41,060 bases of DNA from Candidatus Baldrarchaeota archaeon (GCA_030587435.1 JAUQZC010000180.1:1-41060); one strand, 5' to 3'. Shown: positions 1-10,527, counted from the stretch's first letter. Numbers and translations: made by a program. Notes: generated by a model from the sequence alone, not told the origin.

Positions 1-186
1 TGCTCGGGCTAATTGGCGTTTCCTCTCTTTGTCGCGAACTACAATAAATTCCCAACTTTGAAGATTCCCTGCACTGGGAGCGTGAATGGCAGCATCTAAT
101 ATTTTTTTGAGATCTTCTTCGTTTACTGGGTCTGGTTTAAATGCCCTAATACTTCTTCTGCCTTTAATACATTCAAATACATCCAT
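1..186 (-). CDS. Nitroreductase-family protein, C-terminus cut by window edge
   Basis: Only the first 62 codons are in the window; the gene runs off the left edge. The start is ATG at 184-186. The N-terminus has the pattern of FMN-dependent nitroreductases: an initial helix with GRRSIRAFKPDPV, a second helix DLKKILDAAIHAPSAGN, then a strand WEFIVVRD. In the family the RRS residues and the PSAGN segment contact the FMN phosphate and ring. These enzymes reduce quinones, flavins, nitro compounds or other small electrophiles with NAD(P)H, and the substrate cannot be read from this fragment. It starts 13 nt after the hexapeptide protein gene, so the two probably share an mRNA with the CBS gene further upstream. 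Confidence 0.85.
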   Translation of the reverse strand, partial: MDVFECIKGRRSIRAFKPDPVNEEDLKKILDAAIHAPSAGNLQSWEFIVVRDKERKRQLARA

Positions 187-199
187 TTTTATCCTCACC

Positions 200-700
200 C
201 TACGTCCTCAGCATCTTATAATATACTAACGCTTTTTCTCTAATAGTTTTTAATGAGTTTTTAAGATTAATAATATCTCCTTCTCTTATTTCCCTAACTA
301 CTTTTGCTGGTATGCCAGCAGCAACAGTGCCCTCATCAATTTTAGTTTTGGGTGGAACCACTGAACCAGCAGCAATTATACTATTATCACCTATTTTTGC
401 GTTATCCAATATAATTGCTCCTATACCGACCAGAACATTGTCCCCAATACTACACGAATGTAAAATAGCTCCATGGCTAATTAACGTCTCTTTTCCTATG
501 TTAGATCCTTCAACGAAACAATTTTCAAGGATAGCTGAGTTTTCGTTCACATAGACCTCTTTACCGTCCCCTTTCAAAATAGACCCGAACCAAACACTTA
601 CACCACTCATTAATTTAACTTCTCCGAGAAGAGTTGCATTAGGTGCCACGAAAAGAGCCCTTTTTACGTCAGGTGACTTATTCTTGTAAGGCACAATCAA
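200..700 (-). CDS. Left-handed beta-helix (hexapeptide repeat) protein, gamma-carbonic-anhydrase-like
   Basis: The 166-residue product is built from hexapeptide repeats (such as GSNIGKETLISHGAILHSCSI) forming a left-handed beta-helix, with a C-terminal helix of the YrdA/PaaY/Cam-like group. Family members are trimers with metal at the subunit interfaces. In true gamma carbonic anhydrases three His bind zinc or iron. Here the two in SHGAILH are present, but the preceding coil reads ENCFVEGS where the first His is expected, so carbonic anhydrase activity is doubtful and an acyltransferase-like or scaffold role is possible. The start is TTG at 698-700 behind GAGGTG. The gene lies 22 nt after the CBS gene and 13 nt before the nitroreductase gene, consistent with one operon. 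Confidence 0.85.
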   Translation of the reverse strand: MIVPYKNKSPDVKRALFVAPNATLLGEVKLMSGVSVWFGSILKGDGKEVYVNENSAILENCFVEGSNIGKETLISHGAILHSCSIGDNVLVGIGAIILDNAKIGDNSIIAAGSVVPPKTKIDEGTVAAGIPAKVVREIREGDIINLKNSLKTIREKALVYYKMLRT

Positions 701-722
701 TATTGAGACACCTCGTTGCTTA

Positions 723-1169
723 TTACTTTAGGAATTTCTTCATATGTGGAGGAAGAGTTTCTTCAGCTAAGGCTTTTTTTAAAATATTGATTACCAAAGG
801 CTCCCATCTTACGACATCAAATAAGGTTACGATACCTACTAGTTTTCCCTTTTCAACTATTGGAAGTTTTTTAATCCTCTTCAGTATCAAAAGCTTAGCG
901 GCATCTTCTAACGTCATACTTGGCGATCCTGTTATGAGAGGAGAGGACATTATTTCTTCTATTCTAGTTTTTTGTGGATCTCTTCCTTCGACTACAATTT
1001 TCTTTAAAACATCCCTTTCGGTGACAATTCCTATTGGAACCCCGCCTTTAGTTACAACTAGGCACCCTATCCCCTTTTCATTCATTATCTCAACCGCTTC
1101 TCGAACGGTTTTTCCAATTTCTATGGTTATAACATCTCTAGTCATAATGTCACTAACTTTTAGAGACAT
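723..1169 (-). CDS. Tandem CBS-domain protein
   Basis: The 148-residue product consists of two CBS domains (about residues 8-60 and 70-128), each with the signature DIMTRDVITI / EIMSSPLITG followed by helix-strand repeats ending in GIVTERDV and GIVTLFDV. Paired CBS domains form a Bateman module that binds adenine nucleotides or S-adenosylmethionine and usually regulates a partner. No catalytic domain is attached, so this is a stand-alone sensor or adaptor. A short Lys-rich tail follows. The start is ATG behind GAGGGG. It appears to be the first gene of a three-gene minus-strand unit with the hexapeptide protein and the nitroreductase; its ligand and partner are unknown. Confidence 0.9.
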   Translation of the reverse strand: MSLKVSDIMTRDVITIEIGKTVREAVEIMNEKGIGCLVVTKGGVPIGIVTERDVLKKIVVEGRDPQKTRIEEIMSSPLITGSPSMTLEDAAKLLILKRIKKLPIVEKGKLVGIVTLFDVVRWEPLVINILKKALAEETLPPHMKKFLK

Positions 1170-2527
<1,358 letters not shown>

Positions 2528-2578
2528 TATTGATCGACCTTTTTATTTATTTTAGAACATGGAAACTAGACTTACGAT

Positions 2579-3595
2579 ATGGAGATGTCCTTGACGAGAG
2601 AATTAACGTTAAAATACATAAAGATTAAGCCCTTAGCAGCTGAAAGTCTTGGCGTTAGATCCATGGCAACGTTTGTAAAAACCCCCGACGTAAGCATATT
2701 AATTGATGCTTCAGCGGCGCTGGGTTTTAGGTACGGGTTAGTACCTCATCCACTTGAGTATAAAGCCGTTGAGAAGGCGACAAAAGAAATTATAAGATAT
2801 GCATACTATGCAGATGTCGTCACGCTGAGCCACTTACACTGGGATCATTTTAAACCGTTTTTTGAAGAATACAGATATATTTGGAGCAGCAAAGAAATAG
2901 CAGAGGCAATCTACGCGGATAAAATCATTTTAGGTAAAGATTACCAAGAAAATATTAATTTTAGTCAAAGAAGACGAGGCTACTCGTTTTACAAAGATGT
3001 TAGAAAAGTAGCTAAAAAAGTTGAGTTTGCGGATGGAAAATCCTATGTGTTCGGAAACACCATAGTAAAGTTTTCAACTCCAGTACCACACGGAGAGGAA
3101 AACACGCCCCTAGGCTATGTACTTATGTGTACAATAAAATATGAAGATGAAACTTTTATCCATACATCAGACGTTCAAGGACCCGTAAGTGAAAGAACAC
3201 TAAATCTGATTCTAAAAGAAAAACCTAATGCAATATATGTGAGCGGCCCCCCAACCTATTTGGAAAAATACAGAATAAAAGAGGAGACACTTAGAAAAGC
3301 GAAAGAGAACCTTACTAAACTCGCAAGAAATGTACGTCTCATAATAGTAGATCACCATCTACTAAGAGATTTAGATTGGAAAGTGTGGTTACAGTCAGCT
3401 GTGGGAGAAGCAAAAATGAATAAACACGAGATCATGTGTGTTTCGGAATATCTAAACAAAGAACATAGACCATTAGAAGCTAATAGACAAATGTTATACC
3501 AGCAATATCCTCCATCAGAAGAATTTGAAAAATGGAAAAACCGACCAAGAGAGGAGAGGAGAAAGACAAAACCTCCAATTGACCACTGGGTTTAA
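2579..3595 (+). CDS. UPF0282-type metallo-beta-lactamase-fold hydrolase
   Basis: The 338-residue product matches the archaeal UPF0282 / COG2248 family of predicted metallo-hydrolases. The metal site motif SHLHWDH is at residues 84-90, with further candidate ligands in PHGEEN, HTSDVQGP and VDHHLLRD. The C-terminal 50 residues are rich in Lys, Arg and Glu and include NRQMLYQQYPP, a family feature. Substrates are unknown; the fold is shared by nucleases, glyoxalases and lactonases, and the basic tail would suit a nucleic-acid substrate (inference). Two starts are possible, ATG at 2579 or ATG at 2585. An AT-rich promoter-like stretch near 2540-2550 lies about 30 bp upstream, which would give a nearly leaderless mRNA. 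Confidence 0.85.
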   Translation: MEMSLTRELTLKYIKIKPLAAESLGVRSMATFVKTPDVSILIDASAALGFRYGLVPHPLEYKAVEKATKEIIRYAYYADVVTLSHLHWDHFKPFFEEYRYIWSSKEIAEAIYADKIILGKDYQENINFSQRRRGYSFYKDVRKVAKKVEFADGKSYVFGNTIVKFSTPVPHGEENTPLGYVLMCTIKYEDETFIHTSDVQGPVSERTLNLILKEKPNAIYVSGPPTYLEKYRIKEETLRKAKENLTKLARNVRLIIVDHHLLRDLDWKVWLQSAVGEAKMNKHEIMCVSEYLNKEHRPLEANRQMLYQQYPPSEEFEKWKNRPREERRKTKPPIDHWV

Positions 3596-3675
3596 AATTG
3601 TTATACAGTCCCCACAACTTATAATTATTTGTCCAATTATTATCATTTTAGTTAGTAAGCTGGAAAAATTTTAGT

Positions 3676-4482
3676 TTGAAGGTGTGTTATTTGCAAGCAA
3701 CATTGTTTGGGGAAGTTCCTTCTATTGTAATTGATGTTCATGAGACTCGAAGCGAAAGTGGAGCTGCAAATATTCTAATAAAGGTTCTTGAAAAGAATAA
3801 TATCACATATAGAGTCGATCATTTACCGATAGGGGATTATCTCCTTCCGAATGAAACTGTAATAGAGAGAAAAACTGTGATGGATCTCATACACACTCTA
3901 AAAGGTTCACAAAAAGGATTACCAAGATTGGAGAAGCAGATAGAATCCATGTCAGAAAAGTACAGTAATCCTATACTTGTCATTGAAGGAGGATTAGCTA
4001 TTAGGAAAGACCCCATAAACAAGTGTATCTACGTACCCATTAAACGTACAACAAAAAACCACTTACACTACATAGTAGTAGAAAAAAAGATAAGGTTTAG
4101 TCCAAAAGCTTACGAAGCCCTAAAACAAGAAACGGAAAAACAAGGAGTCACAGTAGTAGAGACATTTGACGCATTACATACTGCACTATTTATTTACCAA
4201 AAGTTAAAGGATATTTTAGGCAAAGAGAAGGAAAGAAAACGTAGGAAACAAGTACCGATAATTAGATTAAAGCCCAAGCTTTCAAGTGTTTCTCAACAGC
4301 AGATATTCTTTTTAGCTGGATTACCAGGCATATCGACGGTACGCGCCCAAAAAATACTAGAAGTTTTCAAAACACCAATGAAAGCCATCCAGAATGTTGA
4401 TAAATGGAAACAACTTAAAGGAATAGGCCCCCAAACGATAAAAGAAATAAAGAAAATACTATACACCGAATATAGCCCGTAA
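3676..4482 (+). CDS. xpf: XPF/ERCC4-type structure-specific endonuclease without helicase domain
   Basis: The 268-residue product has an ERCC4 nuclease domain (about residues 18-160) with the catalytic signature GDY...ERK: G53-D54 and E64-R65-K66, from a TTG start at 3676. The segment IDVHETRSESGA supplies the preceding acidic residues. A linker rich in Lys and Arg leads to a tandem helix-hairpin-helix domain (LAGLPGISTVRAQKIL and WKQLKGIGPQTIKEI, about residues 215-265). This is the short architecture seen in Crenarchaeota and relatives, which cuts 3'-flap and fork DNA with PCNA, as opposed to the euryarchaeal helicase fusion Hef. The C-terminus ILYTEYSP shows no clear PCNA-binding box. The start is uncertain: TTG 3676, GTG 3682 and TTG 3691 (behind GGTGTG) are all in frame. 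Confidence 0.92.
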   Translation: MKVCYLQATLFGEVPSIVIDVHETRSESGAANILIKVLEKNNITYRVDHLPIGDYLLPNETVIERKTVMDLIHTLKGSQKGLPRLEKQIESMSEKYSNPILVIEGGLAIRKDPINKCIYVPIKRTTKNHLHYIVVEKKIRFSPKAYEALKQETEKQGVTVVETFDALHTALFIYQKLKDILGKEKERKRRKQVPIIRLKPKLSSVSQQQIFFLAGLPGISTVRAQKILEVFKTPMKAIQNVDKWKQLKGIGPQTIKEIKKILYTEYSP

Positions 4483-4607
4483 ATTTTCCTAGTAGTTATA
4501 TTGTCTTCTATCCGCTCTTGACTCCGTGTTAAGCTCGCTTTCATTTTTACAAATACAGTATATTATGGTATTTGTTGCCAAAGTTCATATTTTATTACCA
4601 AAAATAC

Positions 4608-4614
4608 TTAAAAA
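4608..4614 (+). promoter_or_regulatory. TATA box for rtcB
   Basis: TTAAAAA is centred about 23 bp upstream of the rtcB ATG at 4634. That is the usual distance from an archaeal TATA box to the transcription start, so the mRNA is probably leaderless or nearly so, and this supports choosing ATG 4634 over the upstream in-frame extension. Confidence 0.5.
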
Positions 4615-4633
4615 TTTTAAAGAAGTCGTAAAT

Positions 4634-6100
4634 ATGGTGGAGGAAATGAGTTATAAAGGACCTCTTAAAAAATTGGATGAATATGTTTGGGAAATACCGA
4701 AAAACTACAAGCCATGTATGCGAGTCCCAGCAAGGATCTTTGCAGATGAATTTTTACTAGATAAAATGAAAACAGATTTAACTTTAGAACAAGCTGCAAA
4801 TATTGCATGTTTACCAGGAGTATATAAATACAGTATAGTTCTTCCGGATGGTCACCAAGGATACGGGTTTCCAATAGGAGGAGTTGCAGCAAGTGATGCA
4901 GAAACAGGTGTAATTTCGCCGGGTGGAGTAGGATATGACATTAATTGCGGTGTAAGGTTAATGAGAACCAACTTGAATAAAGACGAAGTGCGTAAAGTTT
5001 TACCTGAACTTTTAGATGCGCTATTTAGAAATATACCCAGTGGAGTTGGAAGTACCGGGAAATTAAGGCTGTCAGGTGCTGAGTTAGATGAGGCAATGCA
5101 GGGCGGTGCAAAATGGGCTGTCGAGCAGGGATATGGGTGGGACGAAGATTGGAAGCACTGCGAAGAAGAAGGAGCAATGCCAGATGCAAACCCAGACATG
5201 GTATCATCAAGAGCAAAGCAAAGAGGAAGACCCCAGCTTGGAACCTTAGGTAGTGGAAATCACTTCCTCGAAATACAATACGTAGATAAGATTTACAATC
5301 CAGAAGTAGCTAAAAGGCTTGGAATACGTGAAGAAGGACAAGTAACAGTTATGATTCATACCGGCTCCAGGGGATTTGGACATCAAGTTTGTTCTGACTA
5401 TCTTAGAGTTATGGAAAGAGCAGTACATAAATATGGAATAAAACTTCCGGACAGAGAGTTGGCATGCGCACCAGCAAATAGCAAGGAAGCTGAACAATAT
5501 TTCCAAGCAATGCAATGTGCAGCTAATTTTGCCTGGGCAAACAGACAACTAATAACACACTGGACAAGAGAATCATTCCAGAAAGTGTTTAAGAAAGATG
5601 CTGAAGACTTAGATTTACATTTAATTTACGACGTTGCCCATAATATAGCAAAATTAGAGGAACATAGAGTTAATGGAAAAAGAGTTAAAGTCTTTGTCCA
5701 TAGAAAAGGTGCTACAAGAGCATTTCCACCAGGACATAGAGACATACCAGCCGATTATCGGGAAATGGGACAGCCAGTATTAATACCAGGTAGCATGGGA
5801 ACCGCTAGCTATCTATTAATTGGAACAAAGCAGGCCATGGAGATTACATTTGGCAGTACTGCTCACGGCGCGGGACGACATTTGTCACGAGCTGCTGCAA
5901 CTCGACGCTACTGGGGTTCCACCGTAAAGAAAGAGTTAGAACAAAGAGGAATACTAATTAGAGCTGCAAACATCAGAGTTGTCGCAGAAGAAGCCCCAGG
6001 CGCATACAAGGACATTGATAGAGTTGCTATGGTTAGCCATAAGGTTGGTATTGCTACTCTTGTAGCGAGAATGGTGCCAATGGGTGTTACAAAAGGTTAG
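4634..6100 (+). CDS. rtcB: RtcB, GTP-dependent RNA-splicing ligase
   Basis: RtcB joins a 2',3'-cyclic phosphate or 3'-phosphate end to a 5'-hydroxyl, sealing tRNA exons after the splicing endonuclease has cut. The 488-residue product has the conserved blocks [14 protein letters not shown] (about 71-84), [13 protein letters not shown] with metal-binding Cys105, [24 protein letters not shown] and the C-terminal GSTAHGAGR, whose His is the expected guanylylated residue. No intein is present. An upstream in-frame extension to 4526 is not conserved-looking and is interrupted by promoter sequence; ATG 4634 sits one TATA-distance from TTAAAAA. The enzyme is also the expected ligase for the pyrG intron at 12635-12665. 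Confidence 0.97.
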   Translation: MVEEMSYKGPLKKLDEYVWEIPKNYKPCMRVPARIFADEFLLDKMKTDLTLEQAANIACLPGVYKYSIVLPDGHQGYGFPIGGVAASDAETGVISPGGVGYDINCGVRLMRTNLNKDEVRKVLPELLDALFRNIPSGVGSTGKLRLSGAELDEAMQGGAKWAVEQGYGWDEDWKHCEEEGAMPDANPDMVSSRAKQRGRPQLGTLGSGNHFLEIQYVDKIYNPEVAKRLGIREEGQVTVMIHTGSRGFGHQVCSDYLRVMERAVHKYGIKLPDRELACAPANSKEAEQYFQAMQCAANFAWANRQLITHWTRESFQKVFKKDAEDLDLHLIYDVAHNIAKLEEHRVNGKRVKVFVHRKGATRAFPPGHRDIPADYREMGQPVLIPGSMGTASYLLIGTKQAMEITFGSTAHGAGRHLSRAAATRRYWGSTVKKELEQRGILIRAANIRVVAEEAPGAYKDIDRVAMVSHKVGIATLVARMVPMGVTKG

Positions 6101-6191
6101 AAAACGTCACCCAAAACAGGAACGGTAGACAAAGATTCATTTAAATGAGTTCCGCGAAAAACACAGTATTAAAATTGTTACTACTTATTTG

Positions 6192-6470
6192 TTACTCTTC
6201 CTCTGACTCCCATTCTTGATAATAATCCAATGCTGCCTTATATTCTTCTTCCCTTCCATCTTTTGTTACTTGAATTTTCCTTTTAAGTTCTCCTTCAACT
6301 ACAATTATTTCCTCTTGTGGTGTGTGTTTTATCTTGAATGTCAGTTTGTAATCATCTTTGTCCTTTTTCGCTGGGATTGAATATCCGCAATTCCTACAAA
6401 CAAGTACGATTGTTCCATCTTTTTGTTTTTGAGGCACTAGCATACTTTCGCATTTTGGACAAAATTCCAT
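6192..6470 (-). CDS. RPB9/TFS N-terminal-type zinc-ribbon protein lacking the second ribbon
   Basis: The 92-residue product begins MEFCPKCESMLVP and continues to LVCRNCGYSIPAK, giving a CxxC...CxxC zinc ribbon like the N-terminal domain of RPB9 and archaeal TFS. TFS then has a TFIIS-type C-terminal ribbon with an acidic hairpin that stimulates RNA cleavage by the polymerase. That ribbon is absent here: the rest is a charged strand segment and an acidic helix ending in ALDYYQEWESEEE. The protein could bind the RNA polymerase lobe without cleavage stimulation (inference). ATG at 6468-6470 is chosen because GGAGTGAT lies just upstream; the GTG at 6479 falls inside that ribosome-binding site. Confidence 0.75.
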   Translation of the reverse strand: MEFCPKCESMLVPQKQKDGTIVLVCRNCGYSIPAKKDKDDYKLTFKIKHTPQEEIIVVEGELKRKIQVTKDGREEEYKAALDYYQEWESEEE

Positions 6471-6872
6471 TAATATCACTCCAATGAAATGTTAATCCAA
6501 GTAACGTAGCACCTACCAAAAGATTATTTAAAGTTTTCGTATTTCATTCTTGGAGGAATGTAAAGTACCATTATATGCATATATAGCGTTATTTAAGTTT
6601 GATACCTTTACACTTAAACTAATAACAAAAATAAAAACCCGTAAAGAATACCTACTAGATCGGTCTAGAGGTCTTGTAGGTTCATTGACAACCTTTATCG
6701 ACTTAAAATATATTTCGACAGAGCGCGAAGAAATCAGAACAATTGGTATTAAAAGCAATCTTATTTTACGGTAATACGAATTAAAGTGCCTGAGTAGTAT
6801 TTCGTCAGTTGTCGAATAAATGGTGGATGTCGTCGAAATACTCAAATAGTCATTAATGTTTATCAGAGAGAT
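6471..6872. other. 402-bp intergenic region with promoter-like and hairpin-forming sequence
   Basis: No convincing gene lies here. A TATA-like TTATTTAAAG near 6522-6532 points right, and from 6650 to 6694 there is a cluster of competing stem-loops (listed separately). A 74-codon open frame at 6550-6774 starting with TTG lacks a ribosome-binding site and a recognisable composition, and is probably chance. The region may be a long leader of the downstream HTH gene or a small RNA gene. Confidence 0.4.
6650..6694 (+). other. Mutually exclusive stem-loops, possible attenuator or small RNA
   Basis: ACCT (6650-6653) plus CTAGA (6655-6659) can pair with TCTAG plus AGGT (6664-6672) around a TCGG loop, with one bulged A. 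Just downstream AGGTT (6678-6682) pairs with AACCT (6690-6694) around a 7-nt loop. Alternatively ACCTAC (6650-6655) pairs with GTAGGT (6676-6681), which breaks both hairpins. Such an arrangement is typical of leader switches, but no ligand or target is evident. Confidence 0.35.
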
Positions 6873-7613
6873 ATGAACTACAGGGATAATGGTTTGGAAA
6901 GAATAGCACAAAGCATAGCTGGGGAAATAATTCTCTCAGATGAACCAGGAAAGGTCATGAAGAAATGGAGGGAACTTTTCCAAATTTCTCAGAAAACCCT
7001 AGCTCAGTTCCTTAATATATCTCCATCAGTGATAAGCGATTACGAAAGTGGACGACGATCATCGCCTAGAGTGGAAACCGTTAAGAAATTTGTTGAAGCA
7101 TTAATAGAGATGGATGAGAGAAGGGGAGGATACGTTACGGGTGCATTAAAAAAGTTAATGTCTCCAGAAATACCCTCTGATGTTATACTTGCCATAAGAG
7201 AATTTCCCTATCCGGTTAATGCTAAAGAATTTGCAAATTATTTGGCCTGTAAAGTATATGCTTGTGAAGATATTTTAGAAAAAGAAGTTATATATGGTTA
7301 CACTGCAGTAGATTCTGTGAACGCTATAATTAAGCTTTCTCCACCGCAGTTATTACGGTTATATGGTGCAACACCACGAAGAGCCGCTATTTTTACACGT
7401 GTATCAACTGGTAGATCTCCTATGACTGCAATTCGTGTAGCACAGATGACAGGAGGAAAAGCGTTAAAACCAGCAATAGTAATTCTCCACGGATTGGAAA
7501 AAATCGACCCATTGGCCATAAAAATAGCAGAAATAGAACAAATACCGTTATTAGTATCGAGGATAGAGGATGTAGAGGAATTAGTAAAAAAGTTAAGAAG
7601 CTTTACACCCTAG
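6873..7613 (+). CDS. COG1709-type HTH transcriptional regulator
   Basis: The 246-residue product has an XRE-like helix-turn-helix near residues 30-75: MKKWRELFQISQKTLAQFL, then NISPSVISDYESGRRSSP with the recognition helix. The remaining 170 residues form a C-terminal domain of the archaeal family COG1709; it contains LYGATPRRAAIFTRVSTGRSP and a run of alpha/beta segments that could bind a small molecule. Targets are unknown. It precedes alaS by about 150 bp, with its own TTTAAG-like sequence between, so co-regulation is possible but not shown. The start is ATG at 6873 with no strong ribosome-binding site. Confidence 0.85.
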   Translation: MNYRDNGLERIAQSIAGEIILSDEPGKVMKKWRELFQISQKTLAQFLNISPSVISDYESGRRSSPRVETVKKFVEALIEMDERRGGYVTGALKKLMSPEIPSDVILAIREFPYPVNAKEFANYLACKVYACEDILEKEVIYGYTAVDSVNAIIKLSPPQLLRLYGATPRRAAIFTRVSTGRSPMTAIRVAQMTGGKALKPAIVILHGLEKIDPLAIKIAEIEQIPLLVSRIEDVEELVKKLRSFTP

Positions 7614-7764
7614 CCTCTTTTTGTTAAGAATACTTCAACCTAGGGAATTGAATCATAAATTATTTAAGCATGGGAAATTACGATTTCGTAGATACATTAT
7701 TCTAAGATAATAGGGATGTCATTGCAAAATTTGTGGTTTAATTAATCTTGAGTGGGTGTGAATC

Positions 7765-10527
7765 TTGATCACTAAATCTAAATTAAAGAGCCTACTGACC
7801 GAAGAGAAGTATAAGGTAAATCTATTTAGAGAAGTAGGATTTATTAGAAAGCAGTGTGTAAGGTGTGGAGGTTTTTTCTGGACTTTGGATCCAGACAGAG
7901 CTACTTGCGGAGATCCTGTTTGTGAAAATGGTTACAAATTCATTGGTGAGCAAAAAGGTAACTGGGATTATCATGAAACTATTGAACGTTGGTGCAGTTT
8001 CTTTGAAAAACATGGGCACAAAAGAATTAGAGAATATCCGGTTGTTGCACGTTGGAGAGATGATATAACATTTACTATAGCTTCAATTGCCGATTTCCAA
8101 CCATGGGTGGTAAGTGGGGTTGTAGATCCACCAGCAAATCCGCTTGTTGTTCCGCAGCCCTGTTTAAGATTTGGAGGTAAAGGTTTTAATGACGTAGATA
8201 ACGTTGGGAGAACCGGAAGGCATTTCTCTCTCTTTGTAATGGGAGGACAACACGCTTTTAATTCAGATAAATGGAAAGGTTATTGGATGGATCGCTGTAT
8301 AGAATTAAACTTCAAATTTTTGACTGAAGAACTTAGAATACCTCAAGAAGAGATAACATACCGCGAAGACGTTTGGATTGGTGGAGGAAACTTTGGACCT
8401 TGCTTAGAAGCTTTTGCAAAAGGTCTTGAAATCGTTAATAACGTTTTCATGCAATATGAAGTGCTTCCTGACGGAAGTTACCGAGAAATGAAGATTAAGG
8501 TAATAGATGTTGGTTGGGGAATAGAGAGGATCTGCTGGTTTAGTCAAGGCACACCTACCGCTTACGAGGCGACTTTTGGTCCAGTTCTCAAGTGGTTAAA
8601 ATCTCAAGTTGGTCTGAAAGTGGATGAAAAATTGTTAAAAGAATACGTAATTTACATGGGAATGTTGGATGTTAGTGAAATGGGAAATATAGATGCTATT
8701 AGACGGAAAATCGCTGAACAAATTGGAATAAATTATGAAGAATTAAAGAGGGAATTAGAGCCGTTGGAAGCCCTTTATGCAATAGCGGACCATACGCGTG
8801 CCTTAATTTTCGCTATAGCTGATGGCGCATTACCATCCAATGTGGGAGGCGGATACAATTTACGTACAATTTTGAGAAGAGCGTTAAGTTTAAATGACCT
8901 TTATGGCTTTGAGATAGATTTCCTGGAGCTTTTTTATAGGCACATTGATTATTTGAAGAAGACATATGAAAGAGTTTTAGAGGCAAAAGAAATAATAGAT
9001 GACATATTCCAGATAGAGAAACAAAGATATTATGAAACATTGAAGCGAGGAGAAAACTACGTTAAGAGGCTTCTACTTAAGAAGAAAAAGTTAGAAAAGG
9101 ATGATTTTGTAGAACTTTACGAATCAAAGGGCATACAGCCAGAAACTGTACAGGAAATCGGTAGGAAACTTGGCATACAAATAGATGTACCATCGGACTT
9201 TTATGTAACCATTGGAGAGAAAAGAGAAAAAAGAAAAAAAACACGAAAGCAGATAGAAGAAGAATTGAAACAACATGTTGAATCACTTCCTCCAACAGAA
9301 GAATTATATTATGAAGATCCTTATAAAACTATTTTTGAAGCCAGAGTTTTTAAAATTCTTCAAAGTAAATATGTAATATTAGATAAAACGTGCTTTTACC
9401 CAGTGGGCGGGGGACAACTCCATGATACTGGAGAAATAAACGGCCACAAGGTTATAAGTGTGCAAAAAGTTAATCACGTGATCGTACATGAAATAGGAGG
9501 AAAAGTTACATTAAAGGAAGGGCAACACATTAAAGGGAGAATAGATTTAGAACGTAGATTGGCTCTCATGCGTCACCATACCGCAACTCACATAATTAAT
9601 GAAGCAGCTAGACGTGTGCTAGGTAAGCATGTATGGCAAGCTGGAGCGGAAAAAAGACCAGACAGGGCGAGATTAGATATAACTCACTATAGACTTCCGT
9701 CAAAAGATGATGTCAGAAAAATAGAGTTGCTGGCAAATAAGATAGTTATGGAGAATCGACCAGTACGCATTTTTTGGATGCCTAGAAATGAAGCGGAACA
9801 GAAATATGGATTTAGAATATATCAGGGAGGAGTGGTCCCGGGAAGAAACATTAGGATAGTTGAAATAGAGGATTGGGATGTTGAGGCTTGTGGCGGGCTC
9901 CACTGCGAGAACACTGGGAAAGTGGGTCCTATAAAGATAATTAAAGTGGAAAGAATTCAGGATGGTGTAGTTAGGATAGAGTTTTGTGCAGGATTAGCGG
10001 CTATTCATCAAATACAGCAACAAGAGGAATTGCTTGAAAAAGCAGCTGCTGTATTTCGAGTCCCACTGGTACAAGTACCTAAAACAGCTGAAAGATTTTT
10101 TAAAGAATGGAAAGAATTAAACAAGGAAATAGAAAAGCTAAGAACTCAGTTATCCTCAATGACCGCTGAGAAAATATTAAAGGATGCAAAAACAGTCAAA
10201 GGATACAAAATTACAGTTAAGAGATTAAACTTAAATGAAAAGGAACTAATTTCGATCGTTGAAAAAATACTTGAAAAAGAAGAGAAAGCAATAGTAGTGT
10301 TAGGTGGAGGAGTAGACAGGGCTATAATTGTGGGAGGCGTAAAAGGTCCCTTTAAAACAGAGCTACTAAGCATAGTAAGAAACGGTTGTAAGGAACTTGG
10401 CGGCTCTGCCGGAGGGAGAGGAGAAATTATAATCGGCGGTGGCCCAAAAGTACAGCAATTGGATCAAGTACTTCAAAGAATCTCTCATCTAATAGCTGAA
10501 AAAGTAGGACAACCTATTTCTTCATAA
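7765..10527 (+). CDS. alaS: Alanyl-tRNA synthetase, archaeal form
   Basis: The 920-residue class II synthetase charges tRNA-Ala and hydrolyses mischarged Ser- and Gly-tRNA-Ala. The N-terminus has a CVRCGGFFWTLDPDRATCGDPVC zinc-like cluster, as in archaeal AlaRS. The catalytic core spans to about residue 420. The editing domain carries HHTATH at residues 604-609 and CGGLHC at 709-714, together the four zinc ligands HxxxH and CxxxH. A C-terminal DHHA1 domain (from about 770) includes VVLGGGVDRAIIVGGV and GGSAGGRGEIIIGGG. The start is TTG at 7765 behind GGGTGTG; length and motif order are typical of archaea. Confidence 0.97.
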   Translation: MITKSKLKSLLTEEKYKVNLFREVGFIRKQCVRCGGFFWTLDPDRATCGDPVCENGYKFIGEQKGNWDYHETIERWCSFFEKHGHKRIREYPVVARWRDDITFTIASIADFQPWVVSGVVDPPANPLVVPQPCLRFGGKGFNDVDNVGRTGRHFSLFVMGGQHAFNSDKWKGYWMDRCIELNFKFLTEELRIPQEEITYREDVWIGGGNFGPCLEAFAKGLEIVNNVFMQYEVLPDGSYREMKIKVIDVGWGIERICWFSQGTPTAYEATFGPVLKWLKSQVGLKVDEKLLKEYVIYMGMLDVSEMGNIDAIRRKIAEQIGINYEELKRELEPLEALYAIADHTRALIFAIADGALPSNVGGGYNLRTILRRALSLNDLYGFEIDFLELFYRHIDYLKKTYERVLEAKEIIDDIFQIEKQRYYETLKRGENYVKRLLLKKKKLEKDDFVELYESKGIQPETVQEIGRKLGIQIDVPSDFYVTIGEKREKRKKTRKQIEEELKQHVESLPPTEELYYEDPYKTIFEARVFKILQSKYVILDKTCFYPVGGGQLHDTGEINGHKVISVQKVNHVIVHEIGGKVTLKEGQHIKGRIDLERRLALMRHHTATHIINEAARRVLGKHVWQAGAEKRPDRARLDITHYRLPSKDDVRKIELLANKIVMENRPVRIFWMPRNEAEQKYGFRIYQGGVVPGRNIRIVEIEDWDVEACGGLHCENTGKVGPIKIIKVERIQDGVVRIEFCAGLAAIHQIQQQEELLEKAAAVFRVPLVQVPKTAERFFKEWKELNKEIEKLRTQLSSMTAEKILKDAKTVKGYKITVKRLNLNEKELISIVEKILEKEEKAIVVLGGGVDRAIIVGGVKGPFKTELLSIVRNGCKELGGSAGGRGEIIIGGGPKVQQLDQVLQRISHLIAEKVGQPISS

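Noticed and set aside
4526..4633. N-terminal extension of RtcB
   Set aside because: The extension starts at TTG without a ribosome-binding site, and a TATA box lies inside it one promoter distance before ATG 4634.
6678..6694. tRNA anticodon-arm-like hairpin
   Set aside because: The 5-bp stem and 7-nt loop have the right size, but the loop position normally U33 is A, and no acceptor, D or T arms surround it.
6550..6774. Open frame of 74 codons on the plus strand
   Set aside because: TTG start without a ribosome-binding site, AT-driven composition, and overlap with hairpin sequence suggest chance.
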